A DNA stretch of 64,000 bases from Anaeramoeba ignava (Eukaryota > Metamonada > Anaeramoebidae), in assembly GCA_028826165.1 (NCBI GenBank), contig JAPDFW010000117.1, positions 17,501-81,500 of the forward strand, read 5' to 3'. Numbering within the stretch: the first letter of the stretch is position 1; every line of letters begins with the position of its first letter. Position numbers and translations under genes: made by a program. This document shows, in pieces, positions 45,401-57,900 of the stretch. The notes below the pieces were generated by a model. The model saw only the letters and a list, made by a program, of their open reading frames with translations. It was not told the origin of the DNA and did not search any database.

Positions 45401-48400
45401 TTACAAATTAAATTGATTTTGATTTTGATTTTGATTTTGATTTTGATTTTGATTTTGATTTTGATTTTGATTTTGATTTTGATTTTCTATGATTGAATCT
45501 TCTTGATTAATTAATTCTTCAGAAAAAAATTGAAAAAAAATATCATTTGCAAGTTGAGAAATTTTTGAATTTTGATGATTAAGAAGATTTTCAAGTTTTT
45601 GAACGAGATTTGCTTCTTCAAAAAGAAAAGCTATTTCATTAATAGAAGAATCAGTAATAAAATCACCAATTGATAACATTTTTGAAATTCCTTCTAAAAT
45701 AATTTGAATCAAAACAGGATCATTTGAATCAAGTAAATCAACATAAGGAGAAGCGCCATTATTTTTAAGAAAATCCTTGACGCCTAAAATATTTCGATAG
45801 TAAGCAAGATAAGAAATTGCCCAAGCTGCTTCTTTCTTTGTTTTGAATTCATCTGTTTTCATAATTGCAACTAAAATTGGAATTGCTCCATTTTGTATCA
45901 CTTCATTTTGTTGTGATTCAGTTCCTGCGCAAATGTTTGATATTGCCCAACATGCATTGTTTCTTTCAATTTCGTATGAACTTGTTAACATTTTTACAAG
46001 TGCTGGTATTGCTTTTTTTTCGATTACATATTCTGAAATTTTATCATTTCCGCTGAGAAGATTTGCAATTATTTTCAATGATGGTATATGGAGTGATTGA
46101 TTTTTATGACTAACAAAAATAAAATATTTAAAATAAATATTTAAAATAAATATTTAAAATAAAATATTCAAAATAAATATTCAAAATAAAATATTCAAAA
46201 AAATATTTAAAATAAATATTTAAAATAAAATAAAAATAAATATTCAAAATAAATATTCAAAAATAAATATTTAAAATAAAATATTTAAAAATATTCAAAA
46301 TAAATATCCAAAATAAATATTCAAAATTTAAATATTCAAAATAAATATTCAAAATAAATATTCAAAAAAAATCCAAAAATAAAAATAAATATTTAAAATA
46401 AATATTCAAAATAAATATTCAAAATAAATATTCAAAATCAAAAAAAAATTTATAAAAAAAATATTTCAAAAATATCAAAATCCAAAAAAATAAATATTCA
46501 AAATAAAAAAATTAAATTTAAAATAAAATATTAAAAAAAATAAAATATTCAAAATAAAATTTCCAAAATATTTTATTCAAAATAAATATAAAATAAAATA
46601 AAAAAATATAAAAATTTTAAATAAATATAAAAAATAAATATTTAAAATAAATATTCAAAATAAATATTTCAAAAATAAATAATAAAATATTCAAAATAAA
46701 TAGGAAAAATAAAAAAATAAATATTTAAAATAAATAAATAAAATTCAAAAATAAATATTCAAAAAATATTCAAAATAAATATTTAAAAAAATAAAATAAA
46801 AATATTCAAAAATAAATATCAAAAATAAATATTTTAAAATATTCAAAAAATAAATATTCAAAATAAATCCAAAAAAAAATAAATATTCAAAATAAAATAA
46901 ATATCAAAATTTTTCTAAAATAAATATTTTAAAAAAATAAAATAAATATTCAAAAAAATAAATAAATATTCAAAATAAATATTTTAGTAAGAAATATTCC
47001 AAAATAAATATTCAAAATAAAATAAAAATAAATATTCAAAATAAATAAAAAAATAAATATTCAAATATTAAAATAAAATAAATATTTTAAAATAAAATAT
47101 TCAAAATAAAAAAAATAAATATTTAAAATAAATATTTTAAAATAAAATTTAAAATAAAATAAAATATTTAAAAATAAAAAATATTTAAAAAAAATATTCA
47201 AAATAAATATTTTAAAATAAAAGCAAAAAAATATCCAAAATAAATATTTAAAATAAAAATAAAATATTTAAAAATAAATATTCAAAATAAATATTCAAAA
47301 AAATAAATTCAAAATAAATATTCAAAATAAAATATTTCAAAATAAATATTCAAAATAAATATTTAAAATAAAATATCCAAAAATAAAAATTCCAAAATAA
47401 AATATTTAAAATAAAAATATTCAAAAATAAAATATTCAAAATAAATATTTAAAATTTCAAAATATATTTAAAATAAAATATTTTAAAATAAAAATATTTA
47501 AAATAAAATATTTAAAATAAATCCAAAATAAATAAAAATATCCAAAAAAAAATATTTAAAATAAAAAAAAATTCAAAATAAAATCAAAATAAAATATTTA
47601 AAAAAATATTCAAAAAATTAAATATTTAAAAAAAAAATATCCAAAAATAAAAATATAAAAAAAAATTTAAATATAAAATAAATATTTAAAATAAATATTC
47701 AAAAATAAAATATTTAAAAAATATCCAAATAAATATTTTTAAAAATAAATATTCAAAAATAAATATTTTTTAAAATAAAATAAATTAAAATAAATATTCA
47801 AAATAAAATAAAATTAAAATATTTTAAAATAAATATTTAAAATAAAATATTAAAAAAATATTATCCAAAATAATATATTAAAAAAAATATTCAAAAAAAA
47901 TAAAAATAAAATTTTAAAAAAATATTTTAAAATATTTAAAATAAATATTTAAAATATTTAAAATAAATATTTAAAATAAAATATCCAAAATAAAATATAT
48001 TTGATACGTGAAATAATTAATTAAACTTTCACAAATATTCATTCCTATAATTTCTTGTTGATATTTTTCATCTCCTCTACTTAAATAAGAAAAAGCCCAT
48101 AAAACATCATGAACAATTTCTTCCGAATTAATATAAAGAAGTTTTGATAAAATAGGAAAAAGAGGTTTAACATATTCAAAAGCAGGAATTGGTAAATCTC
48201 TTAATAAAATTGATAAAGACCAAGTGCAATTTCTTATTGTTTTTAAATTTTCCAAAGTTGTAATTATTTTAATGATTGAAGAAATAATATCTGCCTCAAT
48301 AATTTCATTTCTATATTTTATATGATCACTTGCTATATTTCCAATTGCCCAAATACACTAAAATTTATTATTACTTTTTTATTTAAATTTTTTATTTATT

Positions 48401-49111
48401 TTTTCTATTTAATTTTTTTACTTGATCTAAAACAAATTCTGATTCGGAATTTTTTATAATGTTACAAAGAATTGGAATAACTCCAATTTCCACTATTTTT
48501 TCTGTTTGTTCATGTGTTCCACTTGTGATATTTGTTATACACCATGCAGCTTCAAGCTAATTTCAAATTAAAAATTAAATTAAATAAAAATCGGAAAAAA
48601 AAATTTTTTATTTTGATTTTTTTTTACTTGAAATTGTGGATCATTTTCTTGTAAAAAATATAAAATTATTGGAAGACCTCCTGAACTAATAAATTCATCA
48701 ATTGGAAGATAAAAATTCCAAGATAAAAGTGCACGAATTTCAACTAATAAAGAATATTTATTTTCATGAGAATTTTCAAATTGATTAAAAATTTCTTGAA
48801 ATTTCTTTTTCTATTATTTTTTTTGAATTTGAATTTTAATTTGAATTTTAATTTTAATTTTAATAATTTTATTGGAAAATTACAATTGATTCTGAATCAA
48901 CTTCTTGATTTAAAGAAAAAGAAAACTGTTCATTTAATTTTTCATCTTCATTTTCATTTAAATTTAAATTTCTTCTTTTGAGTAATTGGTTTTCTTTTTT
49001 GTTTTTACTTAATTGTTGAGCATAAGAGAATCTTTTATCTCTTGCTTGTTCAAAATCAATTTTTTGTTTATATTTTGATTTTCTTGATGTAATTCTTTTT
49101 GAATAAGACAT
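45401..49111 (-). CDS. Importin-alpha (karyopherin alpha)
   Basis: Complement join 45401-46109, 48008-48357, 48422-48556, 48628-48810, 48884-49111 (534 aa); phases 0, 0, 0, 2. The N-terminal IBB domain is basic (SKRITSRKSKYKQKIDF ... LLKRRN, residues 4-50). ARM repeats follow with the NLS-binding Trp/Asn ladder: LEAAWCITNITSGT, CIWAIGNIASDH, NCTWSLSILLRD, DVLWAFSYLSRGDE, NNACWAISNICAGT, KKEAAWAISYL. These are the family's WxxxN positions, in order, with some Asn replaced by Ser. It carries NLS cargo to importin-beta. The C-terminus is an (Asn-Gln)n run instead of the usual acidic tail. The full set appears only when five exons are joined; the longest intron is 1898 bases of repeat. Confidence 0.92.
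46115..47990 (-). repeat. AAATAAATATTC-type array in importin-alpha intron 4
   Basis: A ~1.9 kb array of AAATAAATATT(C/T)AAAA units. Edges are regular and the centre is irregular, with many one-base gaps and CCAAAA or TCCAAA variants. No coding signal is seen inside. Confidence 0.9.
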
Positions 49112-49180
49112 TTTAAAAAAAAATGAAAAATGAAAAATGAAAAAATAATTTTTCATTTTTTTCTTAATTTTAAAAAAAAT
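49112..49180. promoter_or_regulatory. 69-bp divergent promoter region
   Basis: Between importin-alpha (minus) and the BTB-BACK gene (plus). It contains AAAAATGAAAAATGAAAAATG, which on the minus strand is the CATTTTT word, and TTTTTCATTTTTTTCTT on the plus strand, so each gene has its own copy of the leader motif. Confidence 0.5.
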
Positions 49181-50789
49181 ATGAATAACTCAACAAACTC
49201 TTTTCAAGAAATTTTAGAATCAATTCAAAAAACAGGAAAATTTTCAGATGTAAAAATAGTCGTTGGAGAAGAAAAAAAAATATTTCAATCACATCAATTA
49301 ATTCTTGCAGTTAATTCACTTTATTTTAAGAAATTATTTTATGGAGCTTCATGGAAAGAAGTTCATGATAAAAAAATACCAGAAATCGAACTTCCAGGAA
49401 TAGAATCATCAATATTTCAATTGATTTTAACTTTTATATACACAAGAAAAATAGAATTTTTTGATTCGCAAGTTCTTTTTAAAATTCTACAAGCTGCTGA
49501 TTATTTACTAATTGATTCACTAAAAGAAAAATGTGAACAAATTCTTTTGGAAAATTTGGATCATGAAAATTTTTTCTCTTTATTTTTCTTGGCAAAGGTT
49601 TATGAACTCAAACAACTAGAAAAGGAAATTAAAAAAATATTTGAATCAAGATTTGATTTTTTTCAAACAGAAAAAATTCCTTCTGATTTGTCAGTATTTG
49701 AAATGAAAAGGATTCTTGAAATATCACTTTTTATGGCTCCAGAAATTGAAATTTGGAAATTTTTTTTGAATTGGTGGAAAAATTTTGCTAAAAAAAAAGA
49801 TGAAGATTTAAAAATGCTTTTGAAACTTATTAGATTTGATATTATGAATGAAAAAGAGTTAGGAATTGTTATGGAATCCAATATAATTCCTGAACATTTT
49901 TTTGATAATTTCAAGAAGAGGGAAAATATAAATGATTGGCAGAATGTTTCAAGAAGAAGAACGAAAAAATTATCAGATGATGAAGTGATTTAAATTAAAA
50001 TTCATTTATAAAATTAAAATTTATTTATAAAATTAAAATTTATTTATAAAATTAAAATTTATTTATAAAATTAAAATTTATTTATAAAATTAAAATTTTA
50101 AAAAGATTAAAGTATTAATAACTGCTGCAGATGATTCAACTGAATATATAAACGAAACAATACGATTTGTGAAAAATAACTCAATAAAAAATGTAGATTC
50201 TTTAGTTGTTAGAAATGAATTACCAAGTCTTGAAACAATGTGTAATTATGATGTAATTTACACATATTCACGATTTAGTCAATATAAAGATCCAAAAATT
50301 TGGGGAAATCGATTAGTAGAATATTTAAAAAATGGGGGAAACATAGTGATTTCATCAAGAAACTCACTTAGACTTGATAGTCAATATCATTTAAAAGGAA
50401 AAATAGCAAAAAACAAGTATTTACCTTTAACAATTTCAAAAAGCGTTACTCATCGAAAATCATATTTATCCAAATTTGATGAAAATCATCCTTTGATGGA
50501 AAATGTGAGAACTTTTGATGGTGGAATTGGATCTTTTCATGTCTCAGGTGTTCCTACTGAAGATACAACAGTTGTTGCTTGGTGGGATGATGATTCTCCT
50601 CTTGTTTCGTTCAAAAGAGTCCCCCTAAAAGGTGTTGTTGTCGCTTTAAATATGTTTGCCGTTTCAGATGAAGTTGGTCCTAATTGTTGGGATATTAAAA
50701 CTGATGGTGGTTTTCTTATTTCAAATACTGTTCGATTTGCTGCAAATTATTTTTTTTATGAAAACAAAGATTATTTACAAAAATTTTGA
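49181..50789 (+). CDS. BTB-BACK protein with C-terminal ThuA/GATase-like domain
   Basis: Join 49181-49984, 50106-50789 (495 aa), phase 0, donor GAA|GTGATT, acceptor AAAAAG. Residues 15-130 are a BTB domain (FSDVKIVVGEEKKIFQSHQL, LYFKKLFYGASWKE), 135-260 a BACK-like helical domain. Exon 2 begins IKVLITAADDSTEYINETI and continues YDVIYTYSRFSQYKDPKIWG, NRLVEYLKNGGNIVISS and a C-terminal beta-rich part (DGGIGSFHVSG). This resembles ThuA/class I glutamine-amidotransferase-like folds (a 'how long can it be open' DAV-type strand then L..YV..GGG). No catalytic Cys is seen at the nucleophile position, so a binding role is more likely. The 121-base intron is a TTTATTTATAAAATTAAAA array. The second domain name is tentative. 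Confidence 0.8.
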
Positions 50790-50915
50790 AAAAGAAATTT
50801 TTTTTTTTTGATTTTAGTTTTTAAAAAAAAATTTTAAAAAAAGATTTTTTTCATTTTTTCTTCTTTTCTTCTTTCTTTTCTTCTTTTTTCTTTATCTTTT
50901 TATTTTTTAAAGAGA

Positions 50916-53900
50916 ATGACAGATGTTATAAGATTTCCTATTGAAAGAAGTGCTTATAAACTTTTAGATAAAATTGGATCTGGAGCAACTTCAACAGTTA
51001 GTTTTAAATTTATTTATAAAATCAACAAAGAAAATCAACAAATAAAATTAAATTAAATTTATTTATAAAATCAACTTAAATTTATTTATAAAATCAACAA
51101 ATAAAATCAACAAATAAAATTAAATTAAATTAAATTTATTTATAAAATTAAATTAAATTTATTTATAAAATCAAGAAAGAAAATTAAATTAAATTTATTT
51201 ATAAAATCAACAAATAATCAAATTAAATTTATTTATAAAATCAAATTAAATTTATTTATAAAATCAACAAAAGAAATCAACAAGAAAATCAAATTAAATT
51301 TATTTATAAAATCAAATTAAATTTATTTATAAAATTAAATTTATTTATAAAATTAAATTAAATTTATTTATAAAATCAAATTAAATTTATTTATAAAATC
51401 AAATTAAATTTATTTATAAAATCAAATTAAATTTATTTATAAAACCAAATTAAATTTATTTATAAAATTAAATTAAATTTATTTATAAAATCAAATAAAA
51501 TTTATTTATAAAAATTAAATTAAATTTATTTATAAAATTAAATTAAATTTATTTATAAAATCAAATTAAATTTATTTATAAAATCAAATTAAATTTATTT
51601 ATAAAATCAATTAAAATAAAAATCAAAAAAAAATCATTATTCTTTATTTTTCTTTTTAAATTTTTTTTTTAAAAAAATATGGAGAAATTTATGTATTAAA
51701 TTTAGAAAAAAAGTTGCAGTTAAATTTTATTTATTTAGAATTAAATGATTCAAATGTCAAGTTTTCAATTTATTTTCAAAATTGGAAATTAAATTTAATC
51801 ATAAAATATTGTTCCTTGTTGATGAAACTTGTATTTAAATTAAATTTATTTATATAAAATCAACAAGAAAATCAAATTAAATTTATTTATAAAATTAAAT
51901 TTATTTATAAAATTAAATTCCAAAAATTTATCATTATTCTTTTTTTTCTTTTCTTTTTCTTTTTCTTTTTAAAAAGGTATGGAGAGCTTTATGTATTCCT
52001 TTAGAAAAAGAAGTTGCAGTTAAAATTATTGATTTAGAACAAATGAAAGTTCAAATGTCAAGTTTATCACAAGAAATTCAAAATTGGAAACTATGTAATC
52101 ATCCTAATATTGTTCCATTTTATTGTTCTTTTGTTGATGAAACTTGTATTTGGTTAGTTATGGAATATCTCTCTGCAGGTATAAAAATAATCAAAATATA
52201 AAATATTATTTAAATTATTATTTAAAATATTATTTAAAATATTATTTAAAATATTATTTAAAATATTATATTAAAATTATTATTTAAAATATTATTTAAA
52301 ATATTATTTAAAATATTATTTAAAATATTATTTAAATTATTATTTAAATTATTATATAAAATATTATTTAAAATATTATTTAAAATATTATTTAAAATAT
52401 TATATAAAATATTATTTAAAATATTATTTAAAATATTATTTAAAATATTATTTAAAATATTATTTTAAAATTATTATTTAAAAAATATTATTTTATTATT
52501 TAAAAATTATTTAAAAAAATATTTAAAATATTATTTAAAATATTATTTAAAAATATTATTTAAAATATTATTAAAAAAAAATATTATTTTAAATTATTAT
52601 TTAAAATTATTATTTAAAATATTATTTAAATTATTATTTAAAATATTATTTTAAAAATTATTATTAAAAATATTATTTAAAATATTATATAAAATATTAT
52701 TTAAAATATTATATAAAATATTATTTAAAATATTATTTAAAAATATTATATAAAATATTATTTTAAAAATTATTAAAATTATTATTTAAAATATTATTTA
52801 AAATATTATTTAAAATATAAAATATTATTTAAAATATTATTAAAAATATTATTTAAAAATATTATTTAAATTATTTAAAATATTATTTAAAATATTATTT
52901 AAATTATTATTTAAAATATTATTTAAAATATTATATAAAATATTATATAAAAATATTATTTAAATTATTATTTAAAATATTATTTAAATTATTATTTAAA
53001 TTATTATTTAAATTATTATTTAAATTATTATAAAAATTATATATTAAATTATTATATTAAATATTATTTAAAAATTATTTTATTATATTTAAAAATATTA
53101 TTTAAAATATTATAAATATTATATAAAATATTATTTAAAATTATTATATAAAAATATTATTTAAAATATTATATAAATTATTATAAAATATTATTTAAAA
53201 TATTATTTAAATTATTATTTAAAATATTATATAAAATATTATATATAAAATATTATTTAAAATATTATTTAAAATATTATTTTAAATTATTATATAAAAT
53301 ATTATTAAAAATTATTTAAAAATTATTATTTAAAATATTATTTAAAATATTATTTAAAATATTATTTAAATTATTATTTAAATTATTATTTAAATTATTA
53401 TTTAAAATATTATTTAAATTATTATTTAAATTATTATTTAAAATATTATATAAAATATTATATAAAATATTATATAAAATATTATTTAAATTATTATTTA
53501 AAATATTATTTAAAATATTATTTAAAATATTATTTAAATTATTATTTAAATTATTTTAATATTATTTAAAAAAATAGGAAGTTGTCATGGAATTTTAGCT
53601 CATTCTTATCCTAATGGATTTAGAGATGAAAAATTAATAGCAACAATTTTAAGAGATATTTTAAAAGGAATTACATATCTTCATGAAAACGGACAAATTC
53701 ATCGAGATATTAAAGCAGGAAATATTTTAATGAGTTCAAATGGTGAAATTAAACTTGCAGATTTTGGAGTAAGTGGTTCTCTTTATGAACATGGAAAAGC
53801 TCGTGATGGAGTTCGTACTTTTGTTGGAACACCTTGTTGGATGAGTCCTGAAGTTATTACTGGATTGAAATTTCAACAAGGTTATAATGAAAAAGCTGAT

Positions 53901-54803
53901 ATTTGGTCTTTTGGTATAACTGCTTTGGAACTTGCTTATGGAAAACCTCCTTATCTTCAATTTCCTGCAATGAAAGTATGTCAGGCAAAAAAAAGAAAAA
54001 AAAAAAAGTGGAACAAATTTTCATTCCAAAAAAATTTTTTGCTTTTTTTTAATTTCTTTTGTTTTTAGGTTCTTTTAATGATTGTTCAAAATCCTTCTCC
54101 TGTTCTTACTGAAGAATTTTCTCGTCCTTTTAGAAATCTTATTTCTTTATGTTTACAGAAAAATCCAGAAAAAAGACCATCAGCAAAGAAATTATTAAGC
54201 CATAAATTTTTTAAACAGGCAAAAAAATCTTCTTATTTAGTTAGTTCTTTACTTTCTTCACTTCCATCACTTTTGGATAGAAATCAAAAATCAATTATGG
54301 AAAAATTTCAAAATTTAGTAAATGGACAAATTAATTCAAAACAACCAAATGAAATTTTAAATGAAAATAATCAAAATCAAAATCAAAATCAAAATCAAAA
54401 TCAAAATCAAAATCAAAATCAAAATCAAAATCAAAATCAAAATCAAAATCAAAACCAAAATCAAAATCAAAATCAAAATCAAAATGAAAAAATTCCAAAA
54501 AATCGTCTTGTTGAAATTAAAAGTAATTTTGATGAAGAAAACTTAATTAGTTGGGATGAAGTTAAATTTGATTTGGATTCAATTAAATCTTCAGAACAAG
54601 ATGAAGATGTTGATACAATTTCTTTTTTTGATGAAGTAACTGATTCTCCTCAAGTTCAAAAACAAAATACTAAAACTGAAGAAACTCCAAGAAAATTTAT
54701 TGTGAGAAAAGTTGACAAAGAATCAAGAGTAAAAAGTAGAGGAGAACAAGATTTAAAAACTCAATTATCACCAAAACCTCCTCCAAAAAAAGATTACTTA
54801 TAA
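50916..54803 (+). CDS. STE20-family protein kinase, OSR1/SPAK (Fray) type
   Basis: Join 50916-50996, 51977-52178, 53578-53975, 54069-54803 (471 aa); phases 0, 1, 0. The kinase domain is complete: glycine loop IGSGATST, Lys43 in [16 protein letters not shown] (Asp about 138), DFGVSGSL, and activation segment [15 protein letters not shown], whose Thr fits the WNK-phosphorylated Thr of OSR1/[23 protein letters not shown] and [21 protein letters not shown] also fit that subgroup. Metazoan members regulate cation-chloride cotransporters and ion balance. After the domain comes an (Asn-Gln)n run (54366-54485) and a Ser/Thr-rich tail; I see no clear CCT substrate-binding domain. Introns 1 and 2 are 980 and 1399 bases of repeats, and intron 1 holds a decayed copy of exon 2. 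Confidence 0.9.
51005..51610 (+). repeat. AAATTTATTTATAAAATCA array in kinase intron 1
   Basis: About 30 copies of an 18-20 base unit (AAATTTATTTATAAAAT plus CAAATT or TAAATT). A second short block is at 51835-51930, on the other side of the decayed exon. Confidence 0.9.
51630..51850 (+). pseudogene. Decayed duplicate of kinase exon 2
   Basis: In kinase intron 1, about 300 bases before the real exon 2. Shared landmarks in order: ATCATTATTCTTT, TATGGAGA, TTTATGTATT, AAGTTGCAGTTAAA, TCAAATGTCAAGTTT, CAAAATTGGAAA, AATATTGTTCC, TTGATGAAACTTGTATTT. The copy has lost the acceptor (AAAAAGG became AAAAAAA), carries indels that destroy the frame, and its changes are mostly to A/T words such as AAATTTATTT, the flanking repeat. 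Confidence 0.85.
52185..53570 (+). repeat. AAATATTATTT / AAATTATTATTT array in kinase intron 2
   Basis: About 1.4 kb of 11-12 base units. The ends are regular; the interior (about 52460-53340) has frequent one- and two-base slips. No coding signal. Confidence 0.92.
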
Positions 54804-54910
54804 TTGAAATGATTCAGTTTTTTTTTTTCTTCTAATTGATTTCACAATTCATTTTATTTTCAAATCAATAAAAAAGAAAAATATTTCCTATTTTTTGTTT
54901 GTTTCTCTTT

Positions 54911-57900
54911 TCAAATAAATTCAAATCTTTTTCTAATCCAAGTAAATACTTTGTATTTCTTTTTTCTAACAGAATTAGCATCAGGAATTAATTTTTTGAA
55001 ATTTGATTGATCCAATTCAAATATTTCATTTGATTTAATTTTTTTTGGAATAAAATTGTTTTTGATTGATTCTTTTATTTTTGAAAATTGTTCAGAATCT
55101 TTTTTTCTCCAAGGTTTCATTTTTTCAATATCATTAATAATTTGTTTTGTAATTGTTTCTAAATAATTAGAATTAGAATTAGATTTAGATTTTTTTGGTA
55201 AAACATAGCAAATATATTGAGTTGATTCTTGAAAATTTGTTAAATCTTCTACAGTTGGTTTTATATTAAAAATTCTTAAATGTTCATATAAAATATAACC
55301 AAGAAAATCGTAATATTGGTCGATTTTCTTGTATGTTAATTTGATTCTGCATAAACATACAATAAAATTTTTTAAACTGCTTCTTTTAATTGATTTGATT
55401 GATTTTACTAACTAGAATTTTTAAATAAATTAATAAATAAATTTTTAAATAAATTTTTAAATAAATTTTTAAATAAATTTTTAAATCAATTTTTAAATCA
55501 ATTTTTAAATAAATTTTAAATAAATTTTTAAATCAATCTTTAAATCAATTTTTAAATCAATTTTAAATAAATTTTTAAATGAATTTTTAAATAAATTTTC
55601 AAATCAATTTTTAAATCAATTTTTAAATCAATTTTTAAATAAATTTTCAAATAAATTTTAAATAAATTTTTAAATCAATTTTTAAATAAATTTTTAAATA
55701 AATTTTTAAATCAATTTTTAAATCAATTAATAAATAAATTTTTAAATAAATTTTTAAATCAATTTTTAAATGAATTTTTAAATGAATTTTTAAATAAATT
55801 TTTAAATGAATTTTTAAATAAATTTTTAAATAAATTATTAAATAAATTTTTAAATAAATTTTTAAATCAATTTTTAAATAAATTTTTAAATAAATTTTTA
55901 AATAAATTTTTAAATAAATTTTTAAATAAATTTTTAAATAAATTTTTAAATCAATTTTTAAATAAATTTTTAAATGAATTTTTAAATAAATTTTTAAATG
56001 AATTTTTAAATAAATTTTTAAATAAATTTATAATAAATTTTTAAATAAATTTTTAAATCAAATTTTAAATAAATTATTAAATAAATTTTTAAATCAATTT
56101 TTAAATGAATTTTTAAATCAAATTTTAAATAAATTATTAAATAAATTTTTAAATCAATTTTTAAATAAATTTTTAAATAAAATTTCAAATCAATTTTTAA
56201 ATAAATCTTTAAATGAATTTTTAAATAAATCTTTAAATAAATTTTTAAATCAATTTTTAAATAATTTTTTAAATAAATTTTTAAATAAATTATTAAATAA
56301 ATTTTTAAATCAATTTTTAAATAAATCTTTAAATAAATTTTTAAATCAATTTTTAAATCAATTTTTAAATAAATTTTTAAATCAATTTTTAAATAAATTT
56401 TTAAATCAATTTTTAAATCAATTAATAAATCAATTTTTAAATCAATTTTTAAATAAATTTTTAAATAAATTTTTAAATCAATTTTTAAATGAATTTTAAA
56501 TGAATTTTTAAATAAATTTTTAAATAAATTTTTAAATAAATTTTTAAATAAATTTTTAAATCAATTTTTAAATAAATTTTTAAATGAATTTTTAAATAAA
56601 TTTTCAAATCAATTTTTAAATAAATTTTCAAATCAATTTTTAAATAAATTTTCAAATAAATTAATAATCAAAAATACCAAATTTGAAAGAACTATATATT
56701 CATTCCATTTCTGTTTTAATTTCCTTTCATATTCTTCATAACGTTCTTCTTGATCATCATTCAATTCTGAATATGAAAATAATAATCTTTGATTATCTGA
56801 ATATTCTTGAAGATCAAAGGAAAAAGTTCGAAAAAATTCATTCTCCATTTTTTGGATTTCTCTTTGGGAAATCCACCAAGTCATAAAATTAGTATTATTT
56901 TGACTCATAACAAAATGAGGAAAACTTTTCAACATTATATCATTATCAGGATTTTCTTTTGAATAAGCAATATCTTGCAAAATTTCCTTCTTCTTTTTTT
57001 CAATCATTGATTCAATATCCTTCATTTGAATTGTACTTTCCTTGTCCAAATTCCATTCAGATAATTTTTTTCTAAAATCCTCATTTTCATACTTAATTTT
57101 TTGGAAAATTTGAGGAGGAATTTTGGAAATTAAAAAATCCAAATCCCAATAAAAAACGTTATTTTTCTCCATTTTTTCTTTGTGTGGATTTTGCTCTTCA
57201 AATTCTATTCTTCGATATATCAAAACACAAGCCTGTTTGAAATTGTTGACCTTTCCTTGGCCATCCTGAAATACTTGTTCTCGTGATACTTGAAAGACTC
57301 TTGAGTCATTAAATTGAATCCATTGATTTGTATCACATTGTTGAATGTAAAGATAATAATGACCTTCATTAATTTCATATCCTTCATGAATAACAACTGC
57401 AAAAAGCTTGTATGAAAGCTCGTTTCCTTTATTTTTATTTCGTATTTCCAGAACTTCCTTTTCATGAATAATTTCCTGAATTTCTTGAAGTTGTTCTTCT
57501 TTTTTTCTCAAGAAATCAATATGTTGTTTTGAATTTTCATCATTTTCATTTTCCAAATAATATATCATATCATTGAAGAGTTGTTTTATTGGTGTTTTGA
57601 TAGTATTTGAAGAGAATAACGAGGGGTGTTTTTTCTTTATTTCACGAAGTCGTGATTCAATTTTTTCTTCTAGTATTTTTGCTTTTTCATTATTTTTTGT
57701 TTTTTTCTTTTCTTGGAATGGATCCATATAAATAATATCTTCAAAATGAAAAGGACGGGAATCCTTTTTCGATTTTTGTTCCGTTTTATCATATTGTACT
57801 CTCATAATATTAAAGATTAAAATTTTGGGGAATTTTTGGAAAATTGTAGTTTTTTTTGCTTTTTGTGTTTGATATTTTTCTTCCTCTGATTTTTGATAAA

